DNA of 64,000 nucleotides from Shouchella hunanensis (GCF_028735875.1 NZ_CP117834.1:3584001-3648000); one strand, 5' to 3'; shown: positions 25,781 through 35,020, numbered from the stretch's first letter. Program-made: numbers and translations. Notes: a model not told the origin generated them from the letters alone.

Positions 25781-27175
25781 TTATTCGGCAACACATGAAG
25801 TGAGTGCTTTTTTTAATCGCTTAATTCCTTCTAATATATCTTCTTCTTGTAAATGGCCATATCCGAGCACCAGCTCGTTTTGATGCTGACCCTTTTCAAT
25901 GGAAAAATGTTCTACTATGATGGCGTGAACATGGTGGTTTACCAAGTCATGCGCATGAATTCGGTTTACATTATTAAAGCGAACAACTAAGTGCATACCT
26001 GCTGCTTGGCCGATAATGTCGCACTGGGAAAATGTAGCTTGAATGGCCTCTACGAGCACCTTCCTTCTCTTCGCATACAGCTTCTTCATTCGTCTAATAT
26101 GCTTTTCAAATAAACCCTCTTTTATAAACATTGCTAATGCCACTTGTTCTAACGAAGACGTGTGACGATCTGTAAACCACTTTTGTTTCTTTGCTCGTTC
26201 TACTAGATGGTAAGGCAGAACCATATAACCAATACGCAAACTCGGCGATAGAATCTTACTAAAGGTGCCCAAATAGATAACGTGTTCTGTATCAAGTGAT
26301 TGCATCGCTTGAACAGGTGTGCCTTCATAAATAAATTCACTATCATAATCATCTTCAATAATATAGGTTTCCATTCTTCGTGCATACTCCACTAATTCAA
26401 TCCTTCTCTTTACTGGCAATATAGCACCAAGTGGAAATTGGTGAGATGGAATAGTAAAAACAAAACGTGGTTTGTGATTCTTCGGTAAGTGAGCTGGATT
26501 AATTCCGTGTTCATCTGTATGAATTGGTTCAATCTTGGCCCCAGCTTCTGTGAAAATGCTCCTCATTTCCTCAGTAACCGGATCTTCAACGCAAACCTTT
26601 TCTCCGACTGTTTGTAACAACGTCGTTAATAATGAAAGTGCTTGTGTAGCCCCTGTTGTAATAACGATTTGATCAGGTAGAGCTTCTACACCTCTTAAGC
26701 GTCCGAGGTAGTTGGCAATCGCTTCTCGTAGTTGGACGTGACCTAAGGCAGACTGGTAACCAAATACATCTTCATTTGCTGTAAGGCATACCTGTTTGTA
26801 CGTATTGGCCCATGCTTGTCTAGGAAAATGATCAAGAGCTGGCTGACTCGCTTTAAAGTCAATGATCGGTTCTTCCGGCTGATGGATCTGTTTTTCAAAC
26901 GGTGGCAATTGTCTTCGTTCTTTTTTAAAAGCAAGCCCTTTAGATACGTACGTACCTGACCGCGGGATACGGTATATATAGCCTTCCATTAGCAATTGCT
27001 CATAGGCTTCATTCACCGTATTACGTGATACGCCTAATGAGTGAGCCAATTCCCGTGATGAAGGTAGCTTTTCATTTTCACGCAATTGACTAGCCAAAAT
27101 TCTTTTCCTTAGTTCCTCTTCAATTTGAACAGCAAGTGTCTGTTCTTCGTTTCGTGATAAAGTAAACCAAAGCAT
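25781..27175 (-). CDS. MocR-type regulator (GntR helix-turn-helix plus aminotransferase domain)
   Basis: The 464-residue protein has an N-terminal GntR-type winged helix (LPSSRELAHSLGVSRNTVNEAYEQL, about residues 38-62) fused to a class I aminotransferase-like domain. The PLP-binding region is GTFSKILSPSLRIGY near residue 300, with the expected lysine. Such MocR proteins use PLP as a sensor for amino acids, polyamines or vitamin B6. It is divergent from an aspartate/glutamate racemase gene across a short intergenic region and is likely to control it. The effector is unknown. Confidence 0.9.
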   Translation of the reverse strand: MLWFTLSRNEEQTLAVQIEEELRKRILASQLRENEKLPSSRELAHSLGVSRNTVNEAYEQLLMEGYIYRIPRSGTYVSKGLAFKKERRQLPPFEKQIHQPEEPIIDFKASQPALDHFPRQAWANTYKQVCLTANEDVFGYQSALGHVQLREAIANYLGRLRGVEALPDQIVITTGATQALSLLTTLLQTVGEKVCVEDPVTEEMRSIFTEAGAKIEPIHTDEHGINPAHLPKNHKPRFVFTIPSHQFPLGAILPVKRRIELVEYARRMETYIIEDDYDSEFIYEGTPVQAMQSLDTEHVIYLGTFSKILSPSLRIGYMVLPYHLVERAKKQKWFTDRHTSSLEQVALAMFIKEGLFEKHIRRMKKLYAKRRKVLVEAIQATFSQCDIIGQAAGMHLVVRFNNVNRIHAHDLVNHHVHAIIVEHFSIEKGQHQNELVLGYGHLQEEDILEGIKRLKKALTSCVAE

Positions 27176-27283
27176 TGTATTCTCCTTCTGGTACTATTAA
27201 ACCAATCTAAATGTGGATCTTTGTTGGTCCAGTATATCATGGTACGCTCTATTAAGATTATTTAAATGAAAAGGAGCGTTCAA

Positions 27284-27997
27284 ATGATGAAGACAATTGG
27301 ATTAATTGGTGGATTGAGTTGGGAATCTTCAGTGTCCTATTATCAATATATTAATCAATATGTAAAGAGAACATACGGAGGACTTCATTCTGCAAAATGT
27401 TTATTGTATTCCTTTGACTTTCAAGAAATCGTTCATTTACAAAAAGCAGGAGAATGGGCAGAAGCGACGGAACGGATGGTTGAAGCGGGGAATAAGTTAA
27501 AAGCAGGCGGTGCCGACATGCTTGTTATTTGTACGAATACCATGCATTTAATGGCAGGCGAAGTAGAAGCAGCAACGGGCCTTCCTGTTATTCATATTGT
27601 TGATGCACTAGCAGAAGCTATTAAAGCACAAGATATGAAATCAATTGGTTTAGTAGGAACCCAGTTCACAATGGAAAAACCTTTTTACCGTGAACGGATG
27701 GCGCGTCATGGGATTGAACTGATTGTTCCAAATGAAGAAGACCGTAAAAAAGTCCACGATGTTATATTTAACGAGCTATGTGTTGGCACAACTTGTGCAA
27801 ACTCCAAGCAATACTACTTATCTGTTATTGACCAACTTGCTGCAAAAGGCGCAGAAGGTGTTATCCTTGGTTGTACCGAAATTCCATTACTTATCAATCA
27901 AAACGATTGTGCACTCCCATTATTTGATTCAACAAAACTCCATGCAGAAAAAGCCGTTTCGCTCGCAATTGAACGTAACGAAAAAAAAGACCATTAA
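27284..27997 (+). CDS. Aspartate/glutamate racemase family protein
   Basis: The 237-residue protein starts at ATG 27284 after AAAGGAGCGTTCAA; the frame's first ATG at 27266 overlaps this site. It has the N-terminal IGLIGGLSWESSVSYY, the first catalytic cysteine in LVICTNTMH near residue 80, and the second in GVILGCTEIPLLI near residue 192, as in PLP-independent YgeA/aspartate racemases. It probably interconverts D- and L-aspartate or a related amino acid. It is divergent from a MocR regulator and monocistronic, ending in a strong terminator. Confidence 0.92.
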   Translation: MMKTIGLIGGLSWESSVSYYQYINQYVKRTYGGLHSAKCLLYSFDFQEIVHLQKAGEWAEATERMVEAGNKLKAGGADMLVICTNTMHLMAGEVEAATGLPVIHIVDALAEAIKAQDMKSIGLVGTQFTMEKPFYRERMARHGIELIVPNEEDRKKVHDVIFNELCVGTTCANSKQYYLSVIDQLAAKGAEGVILGCTEIPLLINQNDCALPLFDSTKLHAEKAVSLAIERNEKKDH

Positions 27998-28018
27998 GTA
28001 GGGTCTTTTTTTCGTTAC
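27975..28018. terminator. Bidirectional terminator after the racemase gene
   Basis: An 18-bp stem GTAACGAAAAAAAAGACC with its complement encloses a short loop. It overlaps the end of the racemase gene and serves the convergent hydrolase gene too. Confidence 0.85.
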
Positions 28019-28039
28019 ACAGTGAAATACATTTATATG

Positions 28040-28837
28040 TCATATTTCATTTTTGGCCATTTGTCTATTCATCGTATGAATGTGTTTCATTCCTTCAAAA
28101 AATAAATATTCTTGACGTAAAGCCATTTCAAACTCTTTGTCGTCTTTATCAAGCAGAGTTAAATACCTGTTAGCAGAAAGCAATCTTTTATCGAGTTCCT
28201 TTTTTTGCTGAGTAACTGAGCCATGACCAGGTATATGAATGGCTATCGTATGCTGACTTAAAATGGTTTCAGCTAGCACCATTGTTTGGCGGTAATCTCG
28301 GTAGCTACTAAATATAAAGGGAAACTCAACATCAGATAAGTAATCACCAGAAAGAAAAATACCCTCTGGTTCAATAACGGTAAACAGGGAATCATCTGTA
28401 TGCCCAGGGGCGTGATAAAATGTTAATGTTAGTGAACCTAATCGTAACTGTTGTTTATTGTGTGTGACAACAAAATCAATAGTAGGATAGATAGGTTTAT
28501 AGCTTCGGTTTAAATAATACCTTTGATCAAACGTTCCTATTTTTTCTAGAATCGCTTCTTTGTCAGGGTTGTTTACAAATTGACTAGTCGCTATTCCTTT
28601 TGCTTCTGGGAATGCTCCAGCGCCAATAATATGGTCAAAATCACTATGAGTATAAATGATATATAGTGGTTTGTTTCCGAGATTGAGGTTAAGATGATTC
28701 TTTATTTCATCTACTTCACTCGGTAACCAATTTGGATCTGTCATAATGACAACATCGCTCGTTTCAATAATCGCTGACGTTGTCTTATATAATGAAGATT
28801 GGAAAACGGTTAGATTGCCTGCCCTGTATTGAATCAT
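28040..28837 (-). CDS. Metallo-beta-lactamase-fold hydrolase
   Basis: The 265-residue protein has the HxHxDH-like metal motif as YTHSDFDHIIGAG near residue 60 (first histidine in THSDFDH). It also has FYHAPGHTDDSL near 145, GDYLSD near 170 and IPGHGS near 205, which complete the di-metal site. The family includes glyoxalase II, lactonases and other thioester or ester hydrolases. The start ATG lies 11 bases after the helicase gene stop, so the two may be co-transcribed. No substrate can be assigned. Confidence 0.88.
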   Translation of the reverse strand: MIQYRAGNLTVFQSSLYKTTSAIIETSDVVIMTDPNWLPSEVDEIKNHLNLNLGNKPLYIIYTHSDFDHIIGAGAFPEAKGIATSQFVNNPDKEAILEKIGTFDQRYYLNRSYKPIYPTIDFVVTHNKQQLRLGSLTLTFYHAPGHTDDSLFTVIEPEGIFLSGDYLSDVEFPFIFSSYRDYRQTMVLAETILSQHTIAIHIPGHGSVTQQKKELDKRLLSANRYLTLLDKDDKEFEMALRQEYLFFEGMKHIHTMNRQMAKNEI

Positions 28838-28848
28838 GATAGCCCCCG

Positions 28849-30282
28849 CTACTTTTTCGCCCGATGCACTTTTAACTTCTTTCCCTTCACCGTTGCTGTA
28901 CGTAAATGCTCAAGAACATAAGCGCCTTTGTCATTAAGAATATCAACAAAGCTTGCGGTTTGTTCAACAGTTATCACACCAATATCGTTTGCATCTACGT
29001 TAGGTATTGAGGTGATGGTACCGACAATGTCTCCGGCGCGGATTTTCTTCTGTTTCCCACCATTTAAATAAAGTTTCGTAATTCCTTCGTCAATCTTTTT
29101 TTTATTCGTAGAAATCTCAACGATCTTTTTCTCTTGGTAAAAATTTAGTTGCTGTTCAAGGGAGACAACCGGCTCAATTTGCTCAATAAACGAAAAACCA
29201 AGCTCTTGTTCAAGTAATAGACGAGCTTCCTTTTCAACTGGTTTCATTAATAAAATGGACTTACCTATAGCGCCATTTCTTCCAGTTCTTCCTGTTCGGT
29301 GAATATAGTCTTCAACTGTTAGAGGCATGCTTGCATGTATCACAAGCGCTAATTCATGTACATCTATTCCTCTAGCCGATAAATTAGTTGAAATTAGGTA
29401 ACGACAGCTACCTGCTTTAAATTGGGACATGGCATGTAAACGTTCTTCTTGCCTCATTCCACCATGCAATTTAGCTAATGCAGGGATCGATGCGTGCAAA
29501 TCACGGTAAAGTTGATCAACGTCTTTTTGTGTCTCACAAAAAATCAGCGCATGATCTGGTCGTTCAGTGCTAAGTACATGGCGTATAAGTGTATCTGTAC
29601 GCTTACTGGACACAACAAATGCATGGTGAATGGCCGGAGTCGCTGCTTTCTCTTCATTTTCAAGAAAGAGTGGTTCATCTAGTACTCGTTCTATTAACTG
29701 CTGCAGTGCATCTGGAAAGGTTGCTGAAAACAACAGGTTCGTTCGTGTTTTCGGTAGAAACTGAATAATTCCTTCTAGTTGATCAAGAAAACCACGATTA
29801 AATAGCTCGTCCGCTTCATCTATTACGAGATACTTTAGTTTTGATACATCCAGCGTCCCTTTTTGCAAGTGATCGAGGATACGCCCCGGGGTCCCGACAA
29901 CGACATGGGTTTTTTGTTTAAGACTCCACTTTTGTTTTTCAAACGATTGCTTTCCAAAAATTTCTTTTACTTGAAGACGTTTAAACCGGCCGATAGCTGT
30001 TAAATCCTCTTTTACTTGAACGGCAAGTTCTCTTGTTGGTGTTAGGATTAGTGAATGAACTTTGTTTTCGTCCCAATTGATTTTATCGCATAGTGGAATC
30101 CCATATGCCGCAGTCTTACCGCTACCTGTTTGGGACTGCACAACAAAATCTTGTTTTTCATTTTTCACTAACAACGGAATCACTTTCTGCTGAATAGAAG
30201 TAGGGTTTATATACTGTAAAAAAGTCAATGCGCGCTTTATTTCCGCGCTTATAGGATACGTAGAAAATGGTTTATCTTTCAT
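28849..30282 (-). CDS. dbpA: DEAD-box RNA helicase, DbpA/YxiN-like
   Basis: The protein is 477 residues from ATG 30282, which has GTGAGGTGTTCC upstream; the longer frame start is rejected. It has the Q motif, QTGSGKTAAYG, PTRELAVQ, VIDEADELF, LLFSATFP, SARGID and HRTGRTGRNG in order. The C-terminal 75 residues form the RNA-binding domain (GDIVGTITSIPNVDANDIGVITV) of DbpA and Bacillus YxiN, which direct the enzyme to hairpin 92 of 23S rRNA. It therefore probably assists assembly of the large ribosomal subunit. Length matches YxiN (about 479). Confidence 0.92.
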   Translation of the reverse strand: MKDKPFSTYPISAEIKRALTFLQYINPTSIQQKVIPLLVKNEKQDFVVQSQTGSGKTAAYGIPLCDKINWDENKVHSLILTPTRELAVQVKEDLTAIGRFKRLQVKEIFGKQSFEKQKWSLKQKTHVVVGTPGRILDHLQKGTLDVSKLKYLVIDEADELFNRGFLDQLEGIIQFLPKTRTNLLFSATFPDALQQLIERVLDEPLFLENEEKAATPAIHHAFVVSSKRTDTLIRHVLSTERPDHALIFCETQKDVDQLYRDLHASIPALAKLHGGMRQEERLHAMSQFKAGSCRYLISTNLSARGIDVHELALVIHASMPLTVEDYIHRTGRTGRNGAIGKSILLMKPVEKEARLLLEQELGFSFIEQIEPVVSLEQQLNFYQEKKIVEISTNKKKIDEGITKLYLNGGKQKKIRAGDIVGTITSIPNVDANDIGVITVEQTASFVDILNDKGAYVLEHLRTATVKGKKLKVHRAKK

Positions 30283-30337
30283 GGAACACCTCACTCTCCT
30301 AAGCATACGCTATTTACGACAAAATGGGAAAAGAGTT

Positions 30338-30808
30338 TTACGTATACTTTTGTAGCAGTTCTGTCGGTATATGACAATAATCATTCGGATATTTGTCAAG
30401 TCGATCTTGATGCTCTTCAGCGCTCTTTACATAATTTTGAAGTGGGCTTACCTCAACCATAATTCGATTAGAATCAGCTCTTGCAGCAATAAATTCTCGT
30501 GCATCGTTTAAATGCTCGATTTTCTCACTATAAACGCCTGTTCTATATTTCATTCCAACATCTATACCTTGCTTATTCAAACTGTACGGATCAATAATTT
30601 CAAAGAAGTAAGCCATTAAGTCTTTAACGGATAAAACAGTTGGATCAAATGTCGTTTTCACGCATTCGGCGTACCCGTCATAATTCACGTTAAGAGATTG
30701 GCTTGTACCATTTGCCCTACCAGCTTCTGTTTCGTGTACGCCTGGTAATGTTTTGATAAATGCTTGCACACCCCATAAGCAGCCGCCTGCAAAATAAATT
30801 ACTTCCAC
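30338..30808 (-). CDS. msrA: Peptide methionine-S-sulfoxide reductase MsrA
   Basis: The 156-residue enzyme is a short MsrA. The catalytic cysteine lies at residue 10 in AGGCLWG, where most relatives have GCFWG. TEAGRANG near residue 28, EVIFDP-like ECVKTTFDP near 50, and DPYSLNKQGIDVGMKYRTGVY near 75 are typical. It repairs the S-form of oxidised methionine in proteins, probably using thioredoxin; resolving cysteines are not obvious at the usual C-terminal place. RBS is AAAGGAGAGA. Confidence 0.92.
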   Translation of the reverse strand: MEVIYFAGGCLWGVQAFIKTLPGVHETEAGRANGTSQSLNVNYDGYAECVKTTFDPTVLSVKDLMAYFFEIIDPYSLNKQGIDVGMKYRTGVYSEKIEHLNDAREFIAARADSNRIMVEVSPLQNYVKSAEEHQDRLDKYPNDYCHIPTELLQKYT

Positions 30809-30903
30809 TGACTACTCTCTCCTTTCGATCACGTTTTACCCAATTGTCATCTACAAGATTAACATAGGACGATAGAAGACGTAAAAAAAGTCATAAAGAG
30901 CCC

Positions 30904-30934
30904 TTGCATACGACGTAACGTCACCATCTAGAAT
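30904..30934 (+). promoter_or_regulatory. Promoter with a 19-base spacer and palindrome (MerR-like) before the MFS gene
   Basis: TTGCAT (30904-30909) and TAGAAT (30929-30934) are separated by 19 bases. The spacer contains the perfect palindrome GACGTAACGTC (30912-30922). Over-long spacers with a central dyad are characteristic of MerR-family activated promoters. No MerR gene is visible nearby. Confidence 0.45.
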
Positions 30935-30966
30935 GAGACTTACTTTAGATGAAAAGGATGATCTCT

Positions 30967-32181
30967 ATGGAAAAACCATTAATTAAAAATTCCCCCTTTA
31001 TCTTTTTATTCAGTGCGAGTTTCTTAGCCATTATAGGCTTTAGTACGTTTTTCATGACCACAACATGGTTTGTAATTTCTGAACTAGGTTCAGCGAGTTC
31101 TCTCGGTATCATTCTTATCGCGATTACAGTACCACGCATTTTAATGATGGCGTTTGGTGGCGTTCTAGCTGATAAATTTAAGAAAACAACGATTATGTTT
31201 AGCACGAGCACAATCCAAGGCTTTCTATTACTGATCGTATTTTCTTTGCATGCTTCAGACCAACTAAGTTTTAGCTATCTTCTTATTATAGGCTTTTTAT
31301 TTGGAACATTAGATGCGTTTTCAGGGCCAGCAGGAACCTCTTTAATTCCAAAAATGGTTGCGAAAAATCAAATCAAACAAGCCAATGCCATCATCCAAGG
31401 ATTAGGGCAAATTGGCTTTGTAGTCGGTCCCGTTGTCGCAGGAACAATAATGGAGTTTGGTGGGATCACCTCTAGTTTCTTAACAGCTATGATTATCGTT
31501 TTTTTATCCGCTCTCTTTATGTTCCCACGTTTTTTAAAAGAAGGTCCTGTTGAGAATACCGTGAAACAAACACCTTTTAAAGATCTTCTTGAAGGCTTCT
31601 CCTATGTAAAAGCAAATTCTTTTCTCGTAACAGGAATTTTTATCTTAATTACGTTAAACTTTTTCGCATTTGGTGCGATTTCAATTGCCATACCGATTTT
31701 AGTAGAAACTTATGGAGGATCCCCCATTAATTTGAGCTACATTGAAGCCTCTTTAGCAATTGGCATGCTCGTTAGCACCGTCATTATCGGTACTGTTAAG
31801 CTTCGCAACCGCGGGTTAACATCTATCCTTGGGTTAATCGCAACATTACTAGTAGCATTAGCTTTTAGCCAAATTCCAAACTTAACAGCTGTAACCATTT
31901 TAGCGTTTCTGCTTGGATTTACCATGACGTTTGTCGCCATTCCATTCTTTACTTCTGCGCAAGAAGACACGGACCCTCGAATAATGGGAAGAGTGATGAG
32001 CATTATTTTTCTCGCTATGAACGGCTTTGATCCACTTGCTTATGCAGGAGTAACGCTGCTCGTTTCAAAAGGAATCGACATTCAAACGATTATTTTCGTT
32101 TTCTCTGTAATTGGCTTACTGATTGCTTTACTTCTATTTTGGAAAGGAAGAACGTATCGAACGTATCGTTCACAAATTTAA
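30967..32181 (+). CDS. MFS transporter, MdfA/enterobactin-exporter-like type
   Basis: The 404-residue membrane protein has about 12 predicted helices and a long basic cytoplasmic loop near the middle. The motif GGVLADKFKKTTIMF near residue 62 is the MFS loop-2 signature. It most resembles multidrug/efflux MFS proteins of the EntS/MFS_3 type. ATG 30967 follows AAAAGGATGATCTCT; an ATG at 30949 overlaps that site. The preceding promoter looks MerR-activated, which would fit an inducible drug exporter. Substrate unknown. Confidence 0.88.
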   Translation: MEKPLIKNSPFIFLFSASFLAIIGFSTFFMTTTWFVISELGSASSLGIILIAITVPRILMMAFGGVLADKFKKTTIMFSTSTIQGFLLLIVFSLHASDQLSFSYLLIIGFLFGTLDAFSGPAGTSLIPKMVAKNQIKQANAIIQGLGQIGFVVGPVVAGTIMEFGGITSSFLTAMIIVFLSALFMFPRFLKEGPVENTVKQTPFKDLLEGFSYVKANSFLVTGIFILITLNFFAFGAISIAIPILVETYGGSPINLSYIEASLAIGMLVSTVIIGTVKLRNRGLTSILGLIATLLVALAFSQIPNLTAVTILAFLLGFTMTFVAIPFFTSAQEDTDPRIMGRVMSIIFLAMNGFDPLAYAGVTLLVSKGIDIQTIIFVFSVIGLLIALLLFWKGRTYRTYRSQI

Positions 32182-32262
32182 TTTCAAGGGGAGAACAACG
32201 TGTTGCACGCATGTCATCCATACAGATACTTTTTCTGAATGCCATGTTGTCATCACAAGAAG

Positions 32263-32322
32263 AAGAGGGTCATATTCTAAACAGCTAAGGCTGTATCTCC
32301 TATTTAATGATCCTCTTTTTGT
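32263..32322 (+). terminator. Probable terminator of the MFS gene
   Basis: An outer stem (AAGAGGGTCAT with ATGATCCTCTT) encloses a small inner hairpin and is followed by TTTTGTTT on the plus strand. It overlaps the end of the convergent YitT gene. Confidence 0.4.
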
Positions 32323-33149
32323 TTAAATGTTGAGCCTCTTGATTCATGGGCATCGATAATCGTGAAAAATGCATGTTTGTCGACTGCATAAATCGCTTTT
32401 TTCAACTGAATAATTTCCATTCGTTTTACAACAACATAGAGCACATCTTTTTTGTCACCTTCATAACCTCCTTGTGCTTTTAAGCGTGTTACCCCTTTTC
32501 CTAACCGCTGTGTAATAATCGTTGTCAATTCTTCATAATGACTCGATACAATCATTACTGCCTTTGTTGCATCAAGTCCTTCAACGACTGTATCAATGGC
32601 CTTTGCAGCAACATAATACGTTAAAACAGAATACATCGCGTTTTCAATTCCAAAAACAAAGGCTGCCCACGCAAAAACAAAAAGGTTAAAGACAAGAACA
32701 CACTCACCCACAGTGAACGGCAATCGTTTTGTAATAATTAATGATAATATCTCTGTTCCATCCATTGCACCGCCATTCCTTATTACAATCCCAACGCCAA
32801 TCCCTAATAACAAACCTCCGAAGATCGTCGCCAACAAAGGTGTATCTGTAATAGGAGCAAAATGAAATTGGTGTAAAATGGCCTCAGTAACGGCTAGTCC
32901 AACAATACCTAATAGGGAATAAATAAAAAAACCTTTCCCTAAATGTTTATATCCAATGTATAAAAAAGGAAGGTTGATAATAAAAACAAGCAGCCCAAAA
33001 TTGATTGATGAAAGCTGATTCAGAATCAACGAGATACCTATTATTCCACCATCTATAATATTATTCGGTAATAAGAATAATTCAATTGCAACAGCAGCAA
33101 ATATAGCTCCAATCAAAACAAATAGCCATCGTAACGAAAAATAAACCAT
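32304..33149 (-). CDS. YitT-family membrane protein (DUF161/DUF2179)
   Basis: The 281-residue protein starts at ATG 33149 after AAGAGGTGTATACAG; an upstream start in the longer frame lacks a site. It has five to six membrane helices with the YitT motifs NNIIDGGIIGISLIL near residue 42 and RNGGAMDGTEILSL near 135. A cytoplasmic DUF2179 domain follows, with TRLKAQGGYEGDKKDVLYVVVKRMEI near 225. Members occur in several copies in Bacillus; function unknown, transport is suspected. It is monocistronic. Confidence 0.9.
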   Translation of the reverse strand: MVYFSLRWLFVLIGAIFAAVAIELFLLPNNIIDGGIIGISLILNQLSSINFGLLVFIINLPFLYIGYKHLGKGFFIYSLLGIVGLAVTEAILHQFHFAPITDTPLLATIFGGLLLGIGVGIVIRNGGAMDGTEILSLIITKRLPFTVGECVLVFNLFVFAWAAFVFGIENAMYSVLTYYVAAKAIDTVVEGLDATKAVMIVSSHYEELTTIITQRLGKGVTRLKAQGGYEGDKKDVLYVVVKRMEIIQLKKAIYAVDKHAFFTIIDAHESRGSTFKQKEDH

Positions 33150-33274
33150 CTGTATACACCTCTTCCTCTCATCTACTATGGACAATTGGAGAATTATTAT
33201 GCAATTTTACCCATATTCTCGTCATTCTTTAGACTCAATTCTTGTGAACAAACCATGAATTCAAATAGGAACCT

Positions 33275-33301
33275 TCAATGTCGACTCATTTTGACCGATT
33301 T
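33275..33301 (+). promoter_or_regulatory. Candidate SigmaD promoter for motAB
   Basis: TCAA at 33275-33278, a 15-base spacer and ACCGATTT at 33294-33301 resemble the flagellar SigmaD consensus TAAA-N15-GCCGATAT. In B. subtilis motAB is SigmaD-dependent, which makes the match meaningful. Confidence 0.5.
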
Positions 33302-33346
33302 AATGGGTGAGACGTATTCTTAAATTAACATTAAAAGGAGACATAC

Positions 33347-34153
33347 ATGGATAAGTCATCATTCATTGGTATATTTTTTGGTATCTGTACACTCGTGCTT
33401 GGTATGCTTTTAAAGGGTTCAAGTCTTGAAGTTTTGTTAAATCCTGCTGCAATCGTCATTATTGTGCTAGGAACATTTGCTTGCGTTTTTATCGCTTTCC
33501 CTTTTGAAGATATAAAACGAATTCCTAAGTTATTTCGAGTTCTTTTTTCAAATAGAAAGGGTATGACTCAACAGGACATTATTGAACAGTTCGTTGACTA
33601 TGCATCGATTTCGAGACGAGACGGCATGCTCGCTTTAGAAGGAAAAATTGATGAAATTAAAGATCCTTTTTTTAAACAAGCCATTCGGATGATGATTGAT
33701 GGACAAGATCCTGATTACATTCGTCATTCCTTACATGAACGAATTGACGCTATGCAAGAGCGTCATGCTTCTGGAGCTGCTATATTTAGTCAAGCCGGAA
33801 CATATTCTCCGAGTCTTGGTGTGTTAGGAGCTGTTTTAGGTCTTATTGCAGCACTAGGGAATCTCGACGATATTACAATGTTAGGAGAGTCTATTGCAGC
33901 TGCGTTTGTGGCAACATTACTCGGTATTTTCTTTGGCTATGTGCTTTGGCACCCTTTTGCAAACAAATTAAAGCGAAAATCGACCAGGGAAGTATTACAA
34001 CAGCACATGATTATAGAGGGAACCGTCGCCATTATCGGAGGAAGTTCTCCTCGTTCAGTTGAAGAATACTTAAGTGTCTATCTAGAAGAAAAAGAACAAC
34101 AACGAGGAAAAGGAGGCGTGAGAAGAGACGATGTCGCAGAAGCGGAGATTTAA
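33347..34153 (+). CDS. motA: Flagellar motor stator protein MotA
   Basis: The 268-residue membrane protein has four helices and the large cytoplasmic loop between helices 2 and 3, where RRDGMLALEGKIDEIKDPFFKQAIRMMIDG matches the torque-generating region with its conserved charges. TYSPSLGVLGAVLGLIAALG (about residues 147-167) carries the prolines of helix 3. With MotB it forms the ion-driven stator. ATG follows AAAAGGAGACATAC. The motB gene overlaps its end by 23 bases. Sequence does not by itself tell proton from sodium use; MotB suggests dual use. Confidence 0.93.
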   Translation: MDKSSFIGIFFGICTLVLGMLLKGSSLEVLLNPAAIVIIVLGTFACVFIAFPFEDIKRIPKLFRVLFSNRKGMTQQDIIEQFVDYASISRRDGMLALEGKIDEIKDPFFKQAIRMMIDGQDPDYIRHSLHERIDAMQERHASGAAIFSQAGTYSPSLGVLGAVLGLIAALGNLDDITMLGESIAAAFVATLLGIFFGYVLWHPFANKLKRKSTREVLQQHMIIEGTVAIIGGSSPRSVEEYLSVYLEEKEQQRGKGGVRRDDVAEAEI

Positions 34154-34901
34154 ATCTCGGTCTGAGAACGAACACGTGGATGAATCTTGGCTCCTCCCTT
34201 ATGCAGATATGTTAACATTGCTTGTCGCTTTATTTATCGTTTTATTTGCTATGGGACAAGTCGATCAAGCTAAATACGATGAGCTCCGGGTTGTTCTCTC
34301 AGAAACGTTAGGTGGAAAAGGCGTTCTTGATTACCAAGACTCGATCGTTGAAGACGAAAGTCCGACACAAGAGTCTACAGAATCAGTAGAAGCGTTACTA
34401 AGTGAAGCTGCGGAAACTGAAAAAACCGAATTAGAAGAGTTACAATCCCGTCTAAATGGGTATATTGAAGAGAAGGCACTTGCTGATCGGTTACAAACAG
34501 AGCTCGGTGCTTCAGGACTGCTAATTACAATTAACGATGGCATTCTTTTTGATTCTGGCAGTGCGGAACTGAGACAAAACTCTCATGAATTAATGGATCA
34601 ATTGTCTGCTATGCTTGCTTCCGACCCTCCCCGTTATATTCAAATTTCTGGTCACACCGATGATGTGCCGATGGGTGGAGCTAATTTTGAATCAAATTGG
34701 GATTTAAGTGGAGCACGTGCATATAATGTAATGAAGCTATTCTTAGAATCTGATTATTTAAAGCCCGGTCAGCTTTCCTATTCAGGTTACGGTGAATACC
34801 ACCCTATTGCTACAAACGAAACAACAGAGGGAAGAGAACAAAACCGTCGCGTTGAAGTCCTCGTTCTTCCGTTAGAAAATCTTGCTGAACCAGCTTTATA
34901 A
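34131..34901 (+). CDS. motB: Flagellar motor stator protein MotB
   Basis: The 256-residue protein has one N-terminal helix starting WLLPYADMLTLLVALF, with the essential ion-binding aspartate at residue 26. An acidic linker follows, then an OmpA-like peptidoglycan-binding domain (ISGHTDDVPMGG near 180 and NRRVEVLVLP near the end). Val37, Ala40, Gly42, Gln43 and Gln46 in and after the helix are, as I recall, exactly the positions identified as determining Na+ versus H+ use in the B. clausii motor. It overlaps motA. Confidence 0.93.
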   Translation: MSQKRRFKSRSENEHVDESWLLPYADMLTLLVALFIVLFAMGQVDQAKYDELRVVLSETLGGKGVLDYQDSIVEDESPTQESTESVEALLSEAAETEKTELEELQSRLNGYIEEKALADRLQTELGASGLLITINDGILFDSGSAELRQNSHELMDQLSAMLASDPPRYIQISGHTDDVPMGGANFESNWDLSGARAYNVMKLFLESDYLKPGQLSYSGYGEYHPIATNETTEGREQNRRVEVLVLPLENLAEPAL

Positions 34902-34918
34902 TGATGTCTTTATTGTTC

Positions 34919-34954
34919 ACACCGCTACGTTTCTTTTTACGTGCGGTGTTTTGC
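34919..34954 (+). terminator. Terminator of motAB
   Basis: ACACCGC pairs with GCGGTGT, extended by an inner ACGT stem, followed by TTTTGCTT. It starts 18 bases after the motB stop. Confidence 0.75.
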
Positions 34955-35020
34955 TTACCTGTCTAGATTTGACAGTAAAATAAGCACTCTTATACAATAA
35001 AGGATAGAAAGAAAGCTTAC

